Below are positions 41,707-49,668 of a stretch of DNA of 64,000 bases, in pieces. Under the pieces are notes generated by a model. It made no database searches. It was not told the origin of the DNA and saw only the letters and a list, made by a program, of their open reading frames with translations. Within the stretch, counting starts at the first letter, position 1; every line of letters starts with the position of its first letter. Both the position numbers and the translations under genes were made by a program. Source of the DNA: Streptomyces sp. CB02400 (GTDB taxonomy: Bacteria; Actinomycetota; Actinomycetes; Streptomycetales; Streptomycetaceae); assembly GCF_001905725.1 (NCBI RefSeq), contig NZ_LIWB01000011.1, positions 225,709 through 289,708 on the forward strand. Direction: 5' to 3'.

Positions 41707-43929
41707 TCATCGCTCCCTGACCAGCGCCGCGTACGCGCCGCCGCGCGCCACCAGCTCCTCGTGCCGCCCGCGCTCCACGACCGTGCCGTGGTCCAGGACG
41801 ACGATCTCGTCGCTGTCGCGCACCGTGCTCAGCCGGTGCGCGATCACCACGCACGCACAGCCGCGCCGGCGCAGGTTGTCCATCACCACCAGCTCGGTCT
41901 CCGCGTCCAGCGCGCTGGTCACCTCGTCGAGGACCAGGATGCTCGGCCGGCGCACCAGCGCCCGCGCGATCTCCAGGCGCTGGCGCTGACCGCCGGAGAA
42001 GTTCCGGCCGTCCTGCTCGACCGGACTGTGGATGCCGCCCGGCCGGCGCAGGATCACGTCGTACAGCGCCGCGTCCTTCAGCGCCTCCACCACCGCCTCG
42101 TCCGGGATCGACGGGTCCCACAGCGCCACGTTGTCGCGGACGGTGCCCTCGAAGAGGAACACCTCCTGGTCGACGAAGGAGACGGAGGAGGCCAGCGCCC
42201 CGCGCGGGATGTCCTCGATGCGCTGTCCGTCGATCCGGATCACACCCTCCCAGGGTGCGTACAGTCCCGAGATCAGCCGGGACACCGTGGACTTGCCGCT
42301 GCCCGAGCCGCCCACCAGCGCCACCTGCCGGCCGGGACCGACGGTCAGGTCGAAGCCGGTCAGCAGCGGCTTGTCCAGCGGGTTGTAGCCGAAGGTGAGG
42401 TTCTGCAGCTCGACATGGCCGTGCAGCCGGCGGGTCGACTCGCCGGTGCCGGGACGGCCGTAGAGCGGGTCCGCCCGGAAGTTCTCCACGTCCTTCAGCC
42501 GGGCCACGTCCGCCGCGAAGTCCTGGATCCGGCCCGCCACCCCGTTGAGCCGGGTCAGCGGGGCGGTGAAACGGGCGACCAGCGCCTGGAAGGCGACCAG
42601 CAGACCGACCGAGATGTGCCCCTCGACCGCTCGCATGCCACCGATCCACAGGATCAGCGCGCTGTTGAGCGTGGCGAGCGTCGGCGCGACGATGCCGAGC
42701 CAGGCGCTCGGTACCCCGAGCCGCTGCTGCTCCTCCAGCGTGGTGGCGTGCTGCCCGGCCCACTTGCGGAAGTAGCCGTCCTCCCCGCCGGTCGCCTTCA
42801 GCGTCTCGATCAACTGCAGACCGGTGTACGCCGTGTTGGTGAGCCGCGCGTTGTCCGCCCGCAGCTTCGCCGTACGGGTCGCGCGCAGCCGGATGACGAT
42901 CCGCATCGCCACGATGTTCAACAGCGCCACCCCGATGCCCACGAACGTGAGCTGCGGGTCGTACGTGTACAGCAGCACCGCGTACAGCACGACCACCACC
43001 GCGTCCACGCCCGCCGCCGAGAGATCGCGGGCCAGCGTCTCGGCCACCGCGTCGTTGGACTGCAGCCGCTGCACCAGGTCGGCCGGGCTGCGCTGGGCGA
43101 AGAACGTCACCGGCAGCCGCAGCAGATGGCGCAGGAAGCGGGCGCTGGACAGGGTGGAGGAGATCAGCCGGCCGCGCAGCAGATTGCCCTGCTGCAGCCA
43201 GGTCAGCACCAGCGTGAGCAGCACGCACGCGCCCATGGACGTGAACAGCACGCCCAGCATCGAGGTCCGGCCGCCGATCAGGAACTCGTCGATGAAGGTA
43301 CGGCTGAGCCCCGGCACCGCCGCGCCCACCGCCACCAGCAGCAGACTCGACAGCACCACGGCGGGCATGGTGCCCGCGGTGCCGCGCAGCCGGGCCGGCA
43401 TCGCGCCGAGCACGCCCGGTTTGCGCCCGCCCCGGGTGAACCCCTCGCCGGGCTCCATCACCAGCACGACACCGGTGAAGCTGCCGTCGAACTCCTCCAG
43501 GGGGACGAACCGCCGTCCCTTGCCGGGGTCGTTGACGAACACCCCGCGGCGGCCGAACCGGCGGCCCATGCCGTCGTAGACGACGTAGTGGTTGAACTCC
43601 CAGAACAGGACGGCCGGTGCCGTCACCTCGGCGAGGGCGGCCAGATCCATCTGCATGCCCTTGGCGGTCAGCCCGTAACCGCGGGCCGCCTTCAGCAGGT
43701 TGCTGGCGCGCGAGCCGTCCCGCGAGACGCCGCAGGCGATGCGCAGCTCCTCCAGCGGGACATGGCGGCCGTAGTGGCCGAGCACCATCGCGAGTGAGGC
43801 GGCACCGCACTCCACGGCCTCCATCTGGAGCACGGTGGGCGTACGGACGGTCTTCGCCCGGGACCTGGGCACCTTGCGCTTCGGCGGGGCGGCACGGCGT
43901 CTGCCGCGAGTCTCCTGGGCGGTGGTCAC
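41707..43929 (-). CDS. Peptidase C39-containing bacteriocin export ABC transporter
   Basis: A 740-residue LanT-like exporter. The N-terminal C39 peptidase (about residues 28-160) has the catalytic Cys41 in AVECGAASLAMV, His114 in FNHYVVYDG and the NDP motif at 133-135; it cuts after double glycine. Membrane spans occupy about 175-460. The ATPase has Walker A GGSGSGKST (near 541), FSGGQRQRLEIAR and LVLDEVTSALD. GTG at 43929 overlaps the adaptor gene's stop (GTGA). The likely substrate is the GG peptide encoded at 44844-45059. Confidence 0.95.
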   Translation of the reverse strand: MTTAQETRGRRRAAPPKRKVPRSRAKTVRTPTVLQMEAVECGAASLAMVLGHYGRHVPLEELRIACGVSRDGSRASNLLKAARGYGLTAKGMQMDLAALAEVTAPAVLFWEFNHYVVYDGMGRRFGRRGVFVNDPGKGRRFVPLEEFDGSFTGVVLVMEPGEGFTRGGRKPGVLGAMPARLRGTAGTMPAVVLSSLLLVAVGAAVPGLSRTFIDEFLIGGRTSMLGVLFTSMGACVLLTLVLTWLQQGNLLRGRLISSTLSSARFLRHLLRLPVTFFAQRSPADLVQRLQSNDAVAETLARDLSAAGVDAVVVVLYAVLLYTYDPQLTFVGIGVALLNIVAMRIVIRLRATRTAKLRADNARLTNTAYTGLQLIETLKATGGEDGYFRKWAGQHATTLEEQQRLGVPSAWLGIVAPTLATLNSALILWIGGMRAVEGHISVGLLVAFQALVARFTAPLTRLNGVAGRIQDFAADVARLKDVENFRADPLYGRPGTGESTRRLHGHVELQNLTFGYNPLDKPLLTGFDLTVGPGRQVALVGGSGSGKSTVSRLISGLYAPWEGVIRIDGQRIEDIPRGALASSVSFVDQEVFLFEGTVRDNVALWDPSIPDEAVVEALKDAALYDVILRRPGGIHSPVEQDGRNFSGGQRQRLEIARALVRRPSILVLDEVTSALDAETELVVMDNLRRRGCACVVIAHRLSTVRDSDEIVVLDHGTVVERGRHEELVARGGAYAALVRER

Positions 43930-44732
43930 GGGAGCAGCCAATCGACGGGACGCTGATCGGCCAGCCGGATCGAACCCGTGGCCAGGGTCATCGAGGTCAG
44001 CTCGAACGGCGGACCGTCCGCGGAGGACCACGCGTAACCGCTTTCCGTGCCGGACGACTTCTCCAGCTCGACGGTGACCGCCACCGGCCTGCCCTTCTTC
44101 GTGAACTGCTCGCCCAGCTGGGCGTCCCCGAGGAACGCGGCGATCTGCTGGGCGGACTGCGCCGTGCGGTCCACCGACTTCACCTCGCCGTGCAGCACGC
44201 CGTACTCCTGGCTCGGCACCGACTGCACCGTCAGGTCGACGGAGGCGTGCGCGGGGATGCCGGCGGCGCTCTCGGCGGGGACGTACACCGTCGCCCGCAG
44301 CGGGGCCTTCGCGCGGGCGACCTTCTCCACGGCGGCGACGTTCGCACCGGTGGAGATGATCTGCCCGGTACTGGCGGCGAGCGCGGTGACGCGGCCCGCG
44401 TCGAGGGTGCGGACGACCTCGTCGCCCCGCTCGGTGCGGACCTCCAGGACGGGGGAGCCGGCGGGCAGCCGCTCGCCCTCCTTCGCGAGGACGGCGGTGA
44501 CCTGGCCGGCGACGGGGCTCTGCAGGACGTAACTGCCCTGCCCGTACGTGAGGACGGCGGGCGCGCCGACCGTGGAGGACACCGAGCCGGTCACCGCCCA
44601 CACCGACGCGGCCGCCATCGCGACCACCGTCACGGACAGCACCAGCCAGCCCTGCGGGCGCGCGAAACGCACCGGCAGGTCGAGCTCCTCCGGTGACTGG
44701 AGCCTGGCGAGGGCCTGTTGGCGGAACTGCAC
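43926..44732 (-). CDS. HlyD-type adaptor of the NHLM peptide export system
   Basis: A 268-residue adaptor. A short cytoplasmic N-terminus (FRQQALARLQSPEELDLPVR) leads to one membrane anchor (LVLSVTVVAMAAASVWAV), then a lipoyl-like region (YVLQSPVAGQVTAVLAKEGERL; GRVTALAASTGQIISTG) and a beta domain. The opening resembles NHLM-system HlyD proteins. GAGGGAAG precedes the GTG at 44732. It starts the transport part of the operon, downstream of the hairpin at 44794-44824. Confidence 0.9.
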   Translation of the reverse strand: MQFRQQALARLQSPEELDLPVRFARPQGWLVLSVTVVAMAAASVWAVTGSVSSTVGAPAVLTYGQGSYVLQSPVAGQVTAVLAKEGERLPAGSPVLEVRTERGDEVVRTLDAGRVTALAASTGQIISTGANVAAVEKVARAKAPLRATVYVPAESAAGIPAHASVDLTVQSVPSQEYGVLHGEVKSVDRTAQSAQQIAAFLGDAQLGEQFTKKGRPVAVTVELEKSSGTESGYAWSSADGPPFELTSMTLATGSIRLADQRPVDWLLP

Positions 44733-44793
44733 GGGTCTTCCCTCACCTGAGTGAACTGTGCGACGTGACGCGTGGACCGTGGAGGCACCGCGA

Positions 44794-44824
44794 AGTCCCG
44801 GAGCCGGCGGGCGGCTCCGGGACT
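44794..44824 (-). terminator. Perfect 12-bp hairpin between peptide gene and export genes
   Basis: AGTCCCGGAGCC pairs with GGCTCCGGGACT around a 7-base loop, 20 nt after the peptide stop codon and 61 nt before the adaptor start. No promoter is obvious between, so it probably works as a partial terminator or stabilises the 3' end, giving much more peptide mRNA than transporter mRNA. Confidence 0.75.
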
Positions 44825-44843
44825 CGGCGGCACAAAGGCGCGA

Positions 44844-45059
44844 TCAGAGACCGGCGACCAGGTTCGTGACCGGGGCGGTGTTCAGGCCGGTGACACCCTC
44901 GACGGTGCCGACGGCCGTGTCGACCAGGCCGGAGACCGGGGCGATGCCGTCCACCGCGCCCGTGAGGGCGTTCACGGCGTTCACGGACAGACCGCCGGAG
45001 ACGTTGTCGAGGTCGGTGTCGGAGATCTCGGCGGTCTCGACCTGGGGGGTGGAGTTCAT
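44844..45059 (-). CDS. Double-glycine leader peptide, cysteine-free core (secreted peptide precursor)
   Basis: A 71-residue precursor. The 23-residue leader ends in SDTDLDNVSGG, with acidic and hydrophobic spacing and the double Gly expected by C39 peptidases. The predicted 48-residue core (LSVNAVNALTG onwards) has no Cys, Lys, Arg, His, Phe, Tyr or Trp and is net about -3. It is rich in Val, Gly, Ala, Leu, Thr with loose repeats such as GAVDGIAP, GLVDTAVG and GTVEGVTG. Lack of Cys excludes lanthionine formation. Automatic pipelines may call it a type A2 lantipeptide from its leader. AAGGGAAG precedes the ATG. It heads the operon with the three export genes. Confidence 0.85.
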   Translation of the reverse strand: MNSTPQVETAEISDTDLDNVSGGLSVNAVNALTGAVDGIAPVSGLVDTAVGTVEGVTGLNTAPVTNLVAGL

Positions 45060-45627
45060 GATGGAACTTCCCTTCGTATGGATATTTCACAAGGGGGGAG
45101 CGGCCCCCTCCGGTGACAGATGAAGGCCGCGACCGCGGGCGCCGAACGCCCGTCGCCGGGAGCCCGAAGCGGCCTTGCGGTGCGATGGATCAAAGCACGC
45201 GGCGGGCGCGGCCTTCCAATCAATCAAACGTCTCACCAGGCAACTTGTGCTCCGCGGGGGTACAGGCGTGCAGACGCGGGCACGGCTCGGCGGCGACTTC
45301 TTCACATGCCCCACCGCATCGACTCATCCGGCCACTTGCGCCCCGGTGGCCGGAATCCGGCACACCGGCCCCAAAGGCGTGGTCCGGTCCGCCGGCCTGT
45401 GGACGAATCCCGGCTCCGGTGACCGGCTTGGGCATTCGATGTGCAGATTCACTGAAGCCGGGATTCCGCTACGTGATCGCCACCGACCGCTCACGTCCGG
45501 TCGCCGAGCGTGATCGACCGGACGGGATTGAACGCCCCTCGCGGCCCGTGCGTACCAACAGCCGTCCGGGCGCCCCACAGACGCCGAACACCGGCGCGAC
45601 TCCGGTCCCCCCAGGAGGTCGAGAAGT
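45060..45627. other. Divergent intergenic region between peptide operon and protease
   Basis: A 568-base gap with lower GC around 45210-45260 (CCAATCAATCAAACGTC) and 45430-45480. It must hold promoters for the peptide operon (leftwards) and the protease (rightwards). No frame shows coding character, and I found no strong palindrome. Confidence 0.4.
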
Positions 45628-46896
45628 TTGAGTCACAAGCGAATTCCGAAGCGCAAGGCCGCGATGGCGGTGGGCGGTGTGGTGGCGCTCGGCGCCGCCG
45701 CGATCCTGCTCCCCCACGCGAACGCGTCCCAGGACGGCGCGTCGGACGGTGCCGCGGCGGCGCCGAAGACCCTGAAGGCGGGCGATGCCTCGGATCTCGC
45801 CTCGCAGCTCGCCGGACTCCTCGGCGACGCGTTCGCCGGCTCCTACTACGACGGCGACAACAAGCAGCTCGTCGTCAACGTCGTACCGGGTGACAACAAC
45901 AACGTGATCGTGCAGGCCAAGAAGGCGGGCGCGGCCGTCCGCGAGGTCGACAACAGCATGACCGAACTGGAGGCCGGAGCGCGGACGCTGAAGTCGGAGG
46001 CGACCATCCCGGGCACCTCCTGGGCCGTCGACCCGCGCACCAACAAGATCCTCGTCACCGCGGACAGCACGGTGACCGGCGACAAGTGGAACAGACTGGA
46101 GTCCACCGTCGAGAGCCTCGGCTCCGGCATGGCGACCATCAAGAAGTCCGCGGGCACGTTCAGGACGTTCGCCTCCGGCGGCGACGCCATCTTCTCGGGC
46201 GGGGCGCGCTGCTCGCTCGGCTTCAACGTCACCGCGGGCGACGGCTCTCCGGCGTTCCTGACGGCCGGTCACTGCGGTGTCGCGGCCGAGCAGTGGTCCG
46301 ACGCGCAGGGCGGGCAGCCGATCGCCACGGTCGACCAGGCGGTCTTCCCCGGCGAGGGCGACTTCGCGCTCGTCCGGTACGACGATCCCGCGACCGTCGC
46401 GCCGAGCGAGGTCAACCTCGGTGACCAGACCCTCCCGATCTCCCGGGCCGCGGAGGCCACCGTCGGCCAGGAGGTGTTCCGGATGGGCAGCACCACCGGG
46501 CTCGCCGACGGTCAGGTGCTCGGTCTGAACGCCACCGTGAACTATCCGGAGGGCACGGTCACCGGCCTCATCCAGACGAACGTCTGCGCCGAGCCCGGCG
46601 ACAGCGGCGGCTCGATGTTCACCCGGGACGGCCTCGCCGTCGGCCTGACCTCGGGCGGCAGCGGCGACTGCACCTCGGGCGGCGAGACGTTCTTCCAGCC
46701 GGTCACCACGGCCCTGGCGGCGGTCGGCGCGACCCTCGGCGCCGCGGGCGCCGCCGGTGAGGAGGCCGACGGCCAGGAGATCGGCGGCGAAGAGGCCGGA
46801 GCGGGAGACCAGACCGGCGACGGCGCCGGTGCGGGCGCCGGTGACGCCGCGGGCCAGGGCGCCCAGGACGGCTCCGGCCTGGGCGAAACCCACTGA
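45628..46896 (+). CDS. Secreted S1 family serine protease (streptogrisin / alpha-lytic type)
   Basis: A 422-residue preproprotease. A basic signal peptide with core AMAVGGVVALGAAAILL ends near ANAS. A prodomain runs to about residue 185. The chymotrypsin-fold domain has His215 in LTAGHCG, Asp245 in GEGDFALVRYD and Ser326 in EPGDSGGSMF; Cys196-Cys216 and Cys320-Cys347 are plausible disulfides. A Gly/Glu/Asp-rich tail (about 375-422) is unusual. The start is TTG at 45628, with AGGAGGT 9 nt upstream. Divergent from the GG-peptide operon. Possible roles: processing of that peptide, or target of the SSI inhibitor. Confidence 0.93.
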   Translation: MSHKRIPKRKAAMAVGGVVALGAAAILLPHANASQDGASDGAAAAPKTLKAGDASDLASQLAGLLGDAFAGSYYDGDNKQLVVNVVPGDNNNVIVQAKKAGAAVREVDNSMTELEAGARTLKSEATIPGTSWAVDPRTNKILVTADSTVTGDKWNRLESTVESLGSGMATIKKSAGTFRTFASGGDAIFSGGARCSLGFNVTAGDGSPAFLTAGHCGVAAEQWSDAQGGQPIATVDQAVFPGEGDFALVRYDDPATVAPSEVNLGDQTLPISRAAEATVGQEVFRMGSTTGLADGQVLGLNATVNYPEGTVTGLIQTNVCAEPGDSGGSMFTRDGLAVGLTSGGSGDCTSGGETFFQPVTTALAAVGATLGAAGAAGEEADGQEIGGEEAGAGDQTGDGAGAGAGDAAGQGAQDGSGLGETH

Positions 46897-47289
46897 CGCA
46901 CCCTCGCCCCGAGCGCGGCCCCGGCCCCGGCCCGCCACCCACGTGGCGGGCCGGGGCCGGGGCCTGCCACGCCGTCGGGGCGTCCCCCGTGGTTCCGCGG
47001 CCCGTGTCGCCCTGGGCTCCCGAGCCCTTTCTCGCCCCCGCCGCCCCGTCCCGTCCCGTCCCGTCCCTGGGGGCTCTGCCCCCAGACCCCCGTGCGCAGT
47101 TCCCCGCGCCCCTGGAGTGGTCGGGCCGGGTTGCGTGTCTCCAGCGGTTCGCCGGGGGCGGGACCGGGGTGCACGCCCGTGGTCCTGCCGGGCGGGGCTT
47201 CGGTGGCAGGCCGTCGGCCGTGGGGGCCTGCGGCTGTCGGGGCGTGTGCGGGGGGGCGTGTCCCCGGTCGTCGCACCGGGTGGGCCGGG
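46897..47289. other. Noncoding region with terminator and simple repeats
   Basis: A 393-base gap between convergent genes. Besides the terminator it contains four tandem CCGTC units (46046+1000, that is 47046-47065), a hairpin CTGGGGGC-TCT-GCCCCCAG at 47067-47085, and a GCGCAGTTCCCCGCGCCCCT motif just after it. From memory, this last combination recurs between genes in Streptomyces. No coding frame. Confidence 0.5.
46917..46964 (+). terminator. Very strong hairpin after the protease gene
   Basis: A perfect 22-bp GC stem (46917-46938 with 46943-46964) around the 4-base loop CCAC, 20 nt after the protease stop codon. Confidence 0.9.
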
Positions 47290-49434
47290 TCAGTCGGGCG
47301 GGAGGGCCCGTAGGAGGAGCAGGGCGATGTCGTCCAGCCGGTTCTCCGCGTCCGCGCCGTGCTGGACCAGGGCGTCGGCGAGGTCGTCCAGGGGCAGGTC
47401 GCCGAGGTCGGTGAGACGGCGGCACAGGTCGGCGACGGCGTCCTCGAAGTCGGTGCCGGGGGATTCCACCAGACCGTCGGTGTAGAGGACGAGCAGCGAA
47501 CCGGGGGAGAGGTCGACCTCGGTCGACGGGTACGCCGCCGAGCCGTCGATGCCCAGCAGCGGGCCCCCGGCCAGGTCCAGCACCCGCACCCGCCCGTCCG
47601 GTCTGCGCAGCAGCGGCGGCGGATGACCCGCCCGGGACATCACGGCCCGCCCGTGCGCGGGATCGAGCCGCAGGTACAGACAGCTGGCGAACAGGTCCGA
47701 ACCCAGGTCCAGCAGCAGCCGGTTGGTGCTGCGCATCACCTCCTCGGGCGCCTGCCCGACGGCCGTGTACGCGCGTACCGCCGTACGGACCTGTCCCATC
47801 AGCCCGGCCGCCGTCACGTTGTGCCCCTGCACGTCCCCGATCACCGCCGCAGCCATCCCCTGTGTCGGCACCAGGTCGTAGAAGTCGCCCCCGATCTCCA
47901 TGCCCTGGGTGGCCGGCAGATAGCGGGCCGCCGCCTCGATCCCCGCCAGCGACGGCAGCGTGTGCGGCAGCAGCGCCTCCTGCAGCCCGTGCGCGAGCCG
48001 GTGCTTGGCGTCGTAGAGCATGGCCCGCTCCAGCGCCTGGGCGATCAGCCCCGCCAGATTGGTCAGCACCGCCCGCTCCTCCGTCGTGAAGTGGTGCGGC
48101 GCCGCGTACGACAGCACGCACGTCCCCACCGGGCGCCCCGAGGCGATCAGCGGCAGATACGCCCACGCCGTGAACTCGGACGGGTTCACCAGCAGCGCCG
48201 GATACAGGCGCTCGACCTCCTCCCGGCTCTCGAAGAAGGCGGGCACACCGGACCGCAGCACCTGGCTGCCGGGAGTCGGCTCCGACAGCGGCATCCCGTC
48301 GAACCGCTCCACCACCCGCGCGTCCGCGTACCCCTGGTGGCCGAGGATGCGCAGCCGGCCCGCCCGGGACCCGAGCATCACCAGCCCCTGGCTGCCGACC
48401 GCCGGCACGATCTCGTCCGCGACCAGCTGCACCACGTCCTGCACCCCGACCGCCTCGGTCAGCGCCCCGGCCAGGCCCAGCACCTGGGTGATGGTGACCA
48501 GCCGCGGCTGCCCCTGTCCGGACCGCGGCGCCGCGCGGTTCATCTCCGCCACCGCCCGCGCCCGGCTGATCCGCACACTGAGTCCGGTGGTGCTCGGATA
48601 CAGCCGGAACGACAGCCACTCGTCCGGAGGGCGCAGCGCGACGAACGAGGTGACGTGCTGGCTGAACAGCGCCGCCCGGTACCGGTCCTCGTACACGGGG
48701 TCGTTCAGCCACGGCACCGACGCCCACATCTGGGCCCCGAGCAGCCGGTTCGCCGGAACGCCCAGCAGCTCCGCGGCGGCGGCGTTGGCGAAGCCGACCC
48801 GCCCGTGCAGATCGAGCGAGCACAGGCCGTACGGCAGCCGGGACACCATCCGTGCCGCCTCCACCGTGCCGAGCGTGCCGGCCATGCCGCCCACCAGCGG
48901 CGCCGCCAGCAGATCCGGCTCCGGTGCCAGCGGCAGGCTCTGCTCGGCGGCCCGCTCCAGCCGCACCGCGAGCCGGTCGCAGGCGGCGGTCAGATGATCG
49001 CGCTCCCAGTCGGACAGCTCCTGCGGATGCGTGCCGGGCCAGGTCACGAAGACCGCGCCGTACGCCTTCGTCCCCGTCGCCACCGGCAGCGCGGCCAGCG
49101 AGAAGGGATACGGCAGCACCATGGCGATACGGGGATAGTGGCGGGCCATCTCCTCCTCGCCGCCCACCCACACCAGCCGTCGTTCGCGCACCGCGTCGGA
49201 GACCGGGATCGGCGCGCTCAGCCCCACCCGTTCCCACGGGGCCGCGAAGGCGCGGGGCAGCCCCGCCATCACCGCCATCTCCAGCACCGGATGGTCCGGC
49301 GAGAGCAGGTACACGGCCCCGGAGTGGGCGTGCACCTCGTCCATCATCGAGGCCAGCGTCAGGGACAGCAGCGGACGGCCGACCGGCGCCCGCCCGCCCG
49401 TCGGTGTCCGCCCGGACGACTGCCCCTCGGACAC
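47290..49434 (-). CDS. GAF-PAS-GAF-PP2C (SpoIIE) regulatory phosphatase
   Basis: A 714-residue cytoplasmic sensor phosphatase. A first GAF domain covers about residues 20-175 (SMMDEVHAHSGAVYLLS), a PAS domain about 205-310 (LCSLDLHGRVGFANAAAAELLG), a second GAF about 330-480, and the PP2C/SpoIIE domain about 500-714 (GGDFYDLVPTQG, IGDVQGHNV, LYTDGLVESPGTD, DDIALLLLR). There is no C-terminal HATPase, unlike its divergent neighbour. It should dephosphorylate an anti-sigma antagonist. AGGAGGT precedes the GTG at 49434 by about 7 nt. Confidence 0.88.
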   Translation of the reverse strand: MSEGQSSGRTPTGGRAPVGRPLLSLTLASMMDEVHAHSGAVYLLSPDHPVLEMAVMAGLPRAFAAPWERVGLSAPIPVSDAVRERRLVWVGGEEEMARHYPRIAMVLPYPFSLAALPVATGTKAYGAVFVTWPGTHPQELSDWERDHLTAACDRLAVRLERAAEQSLPLAPEPDLLAAPLVGGMAGTLGTVEAARMVSRLPYGLCSLDLHGRVGFANAAAAELLGVPANRLLGAQMWASVPWLNDPVYEDRYRAALFSQHVTSFVALRPPDEWLSFRLYPSTTGLSVRISRARAVAEMNRAAPRSGQGQPRLVTITQVLGLAGALTEAVGVQDVVQLVADEIVPAVGSQGLVMLGSRAGRLRILGHQGYADARVVERFDGMPLSEPTPGSQVLRSGVPAFFESREEVERLYPALLVNPSEFTAWAYLPLIASGRPVGTCVLSYAAPHHFTTEERAVLTNLAGLIAQALERAMLYDAKHRLAHGLQEALLPHTLPSLAGIEAAARYLPATQGMEIGGDFYDLVPTQGMAAAVIGDVQGHNVTAAGLMGQVRTAVRAYTAVGQAPEEVMRSTNRLLLDLGSDLFASCLYLRLDPAHGRAVMSRAGHPPPLLRRPDGRVRVLDLAGGPLLGIDGSAAYPSTEVDLSPGSLLVLYTDGLVESPGTDFEDAVADLCRRLTDLGDLPLDDLADALVQHGADAENRLDDIALLLLRALPPD

Positions 49435-49668
49435 GCCGACCACCTCCTCGCACGGCCGCGCCACCGACCCCGGGACCCAATCTCCACCCTGCCGGGCCGT
49501 CGCGCACGACGAGCGACGGGAAAGGGACCGTACGCCCCGCGGGGCCGCGCACCCTCCGTATACCCCGGACCCCGGTCCGTAGGGCCGCCCGAGGCAGTGC
49601 GCGCCCCGCGCACTCCGGGGGCCGCCGAACGCGCACAGGGGCTGCGCGGGTGTCCCATAAGCGCTGTA

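Noticed and set aside
41761..43797. Plus-strand frame of 678 codons opposite the C39 transporter
   Set aside because: Composition is Arg/Gln/His-rich and mirrors the transporter codons; the minus strand has every transporter motif.
44844..45059. Calling the GG peptide a lanthipeptide precursor
   Set aside because: The core contains no Cys, so lanthionine rings cannot form, and no LanB, LanC, LanM or LanL gene is near.
47359..49668. Upstream 770 codons of the plus-strand frame leading into the 49669 gene
   Set aside because: This part is the antisense shadow of the minus-strand phosphatase (47290-49434); protein features begin only after 49669.
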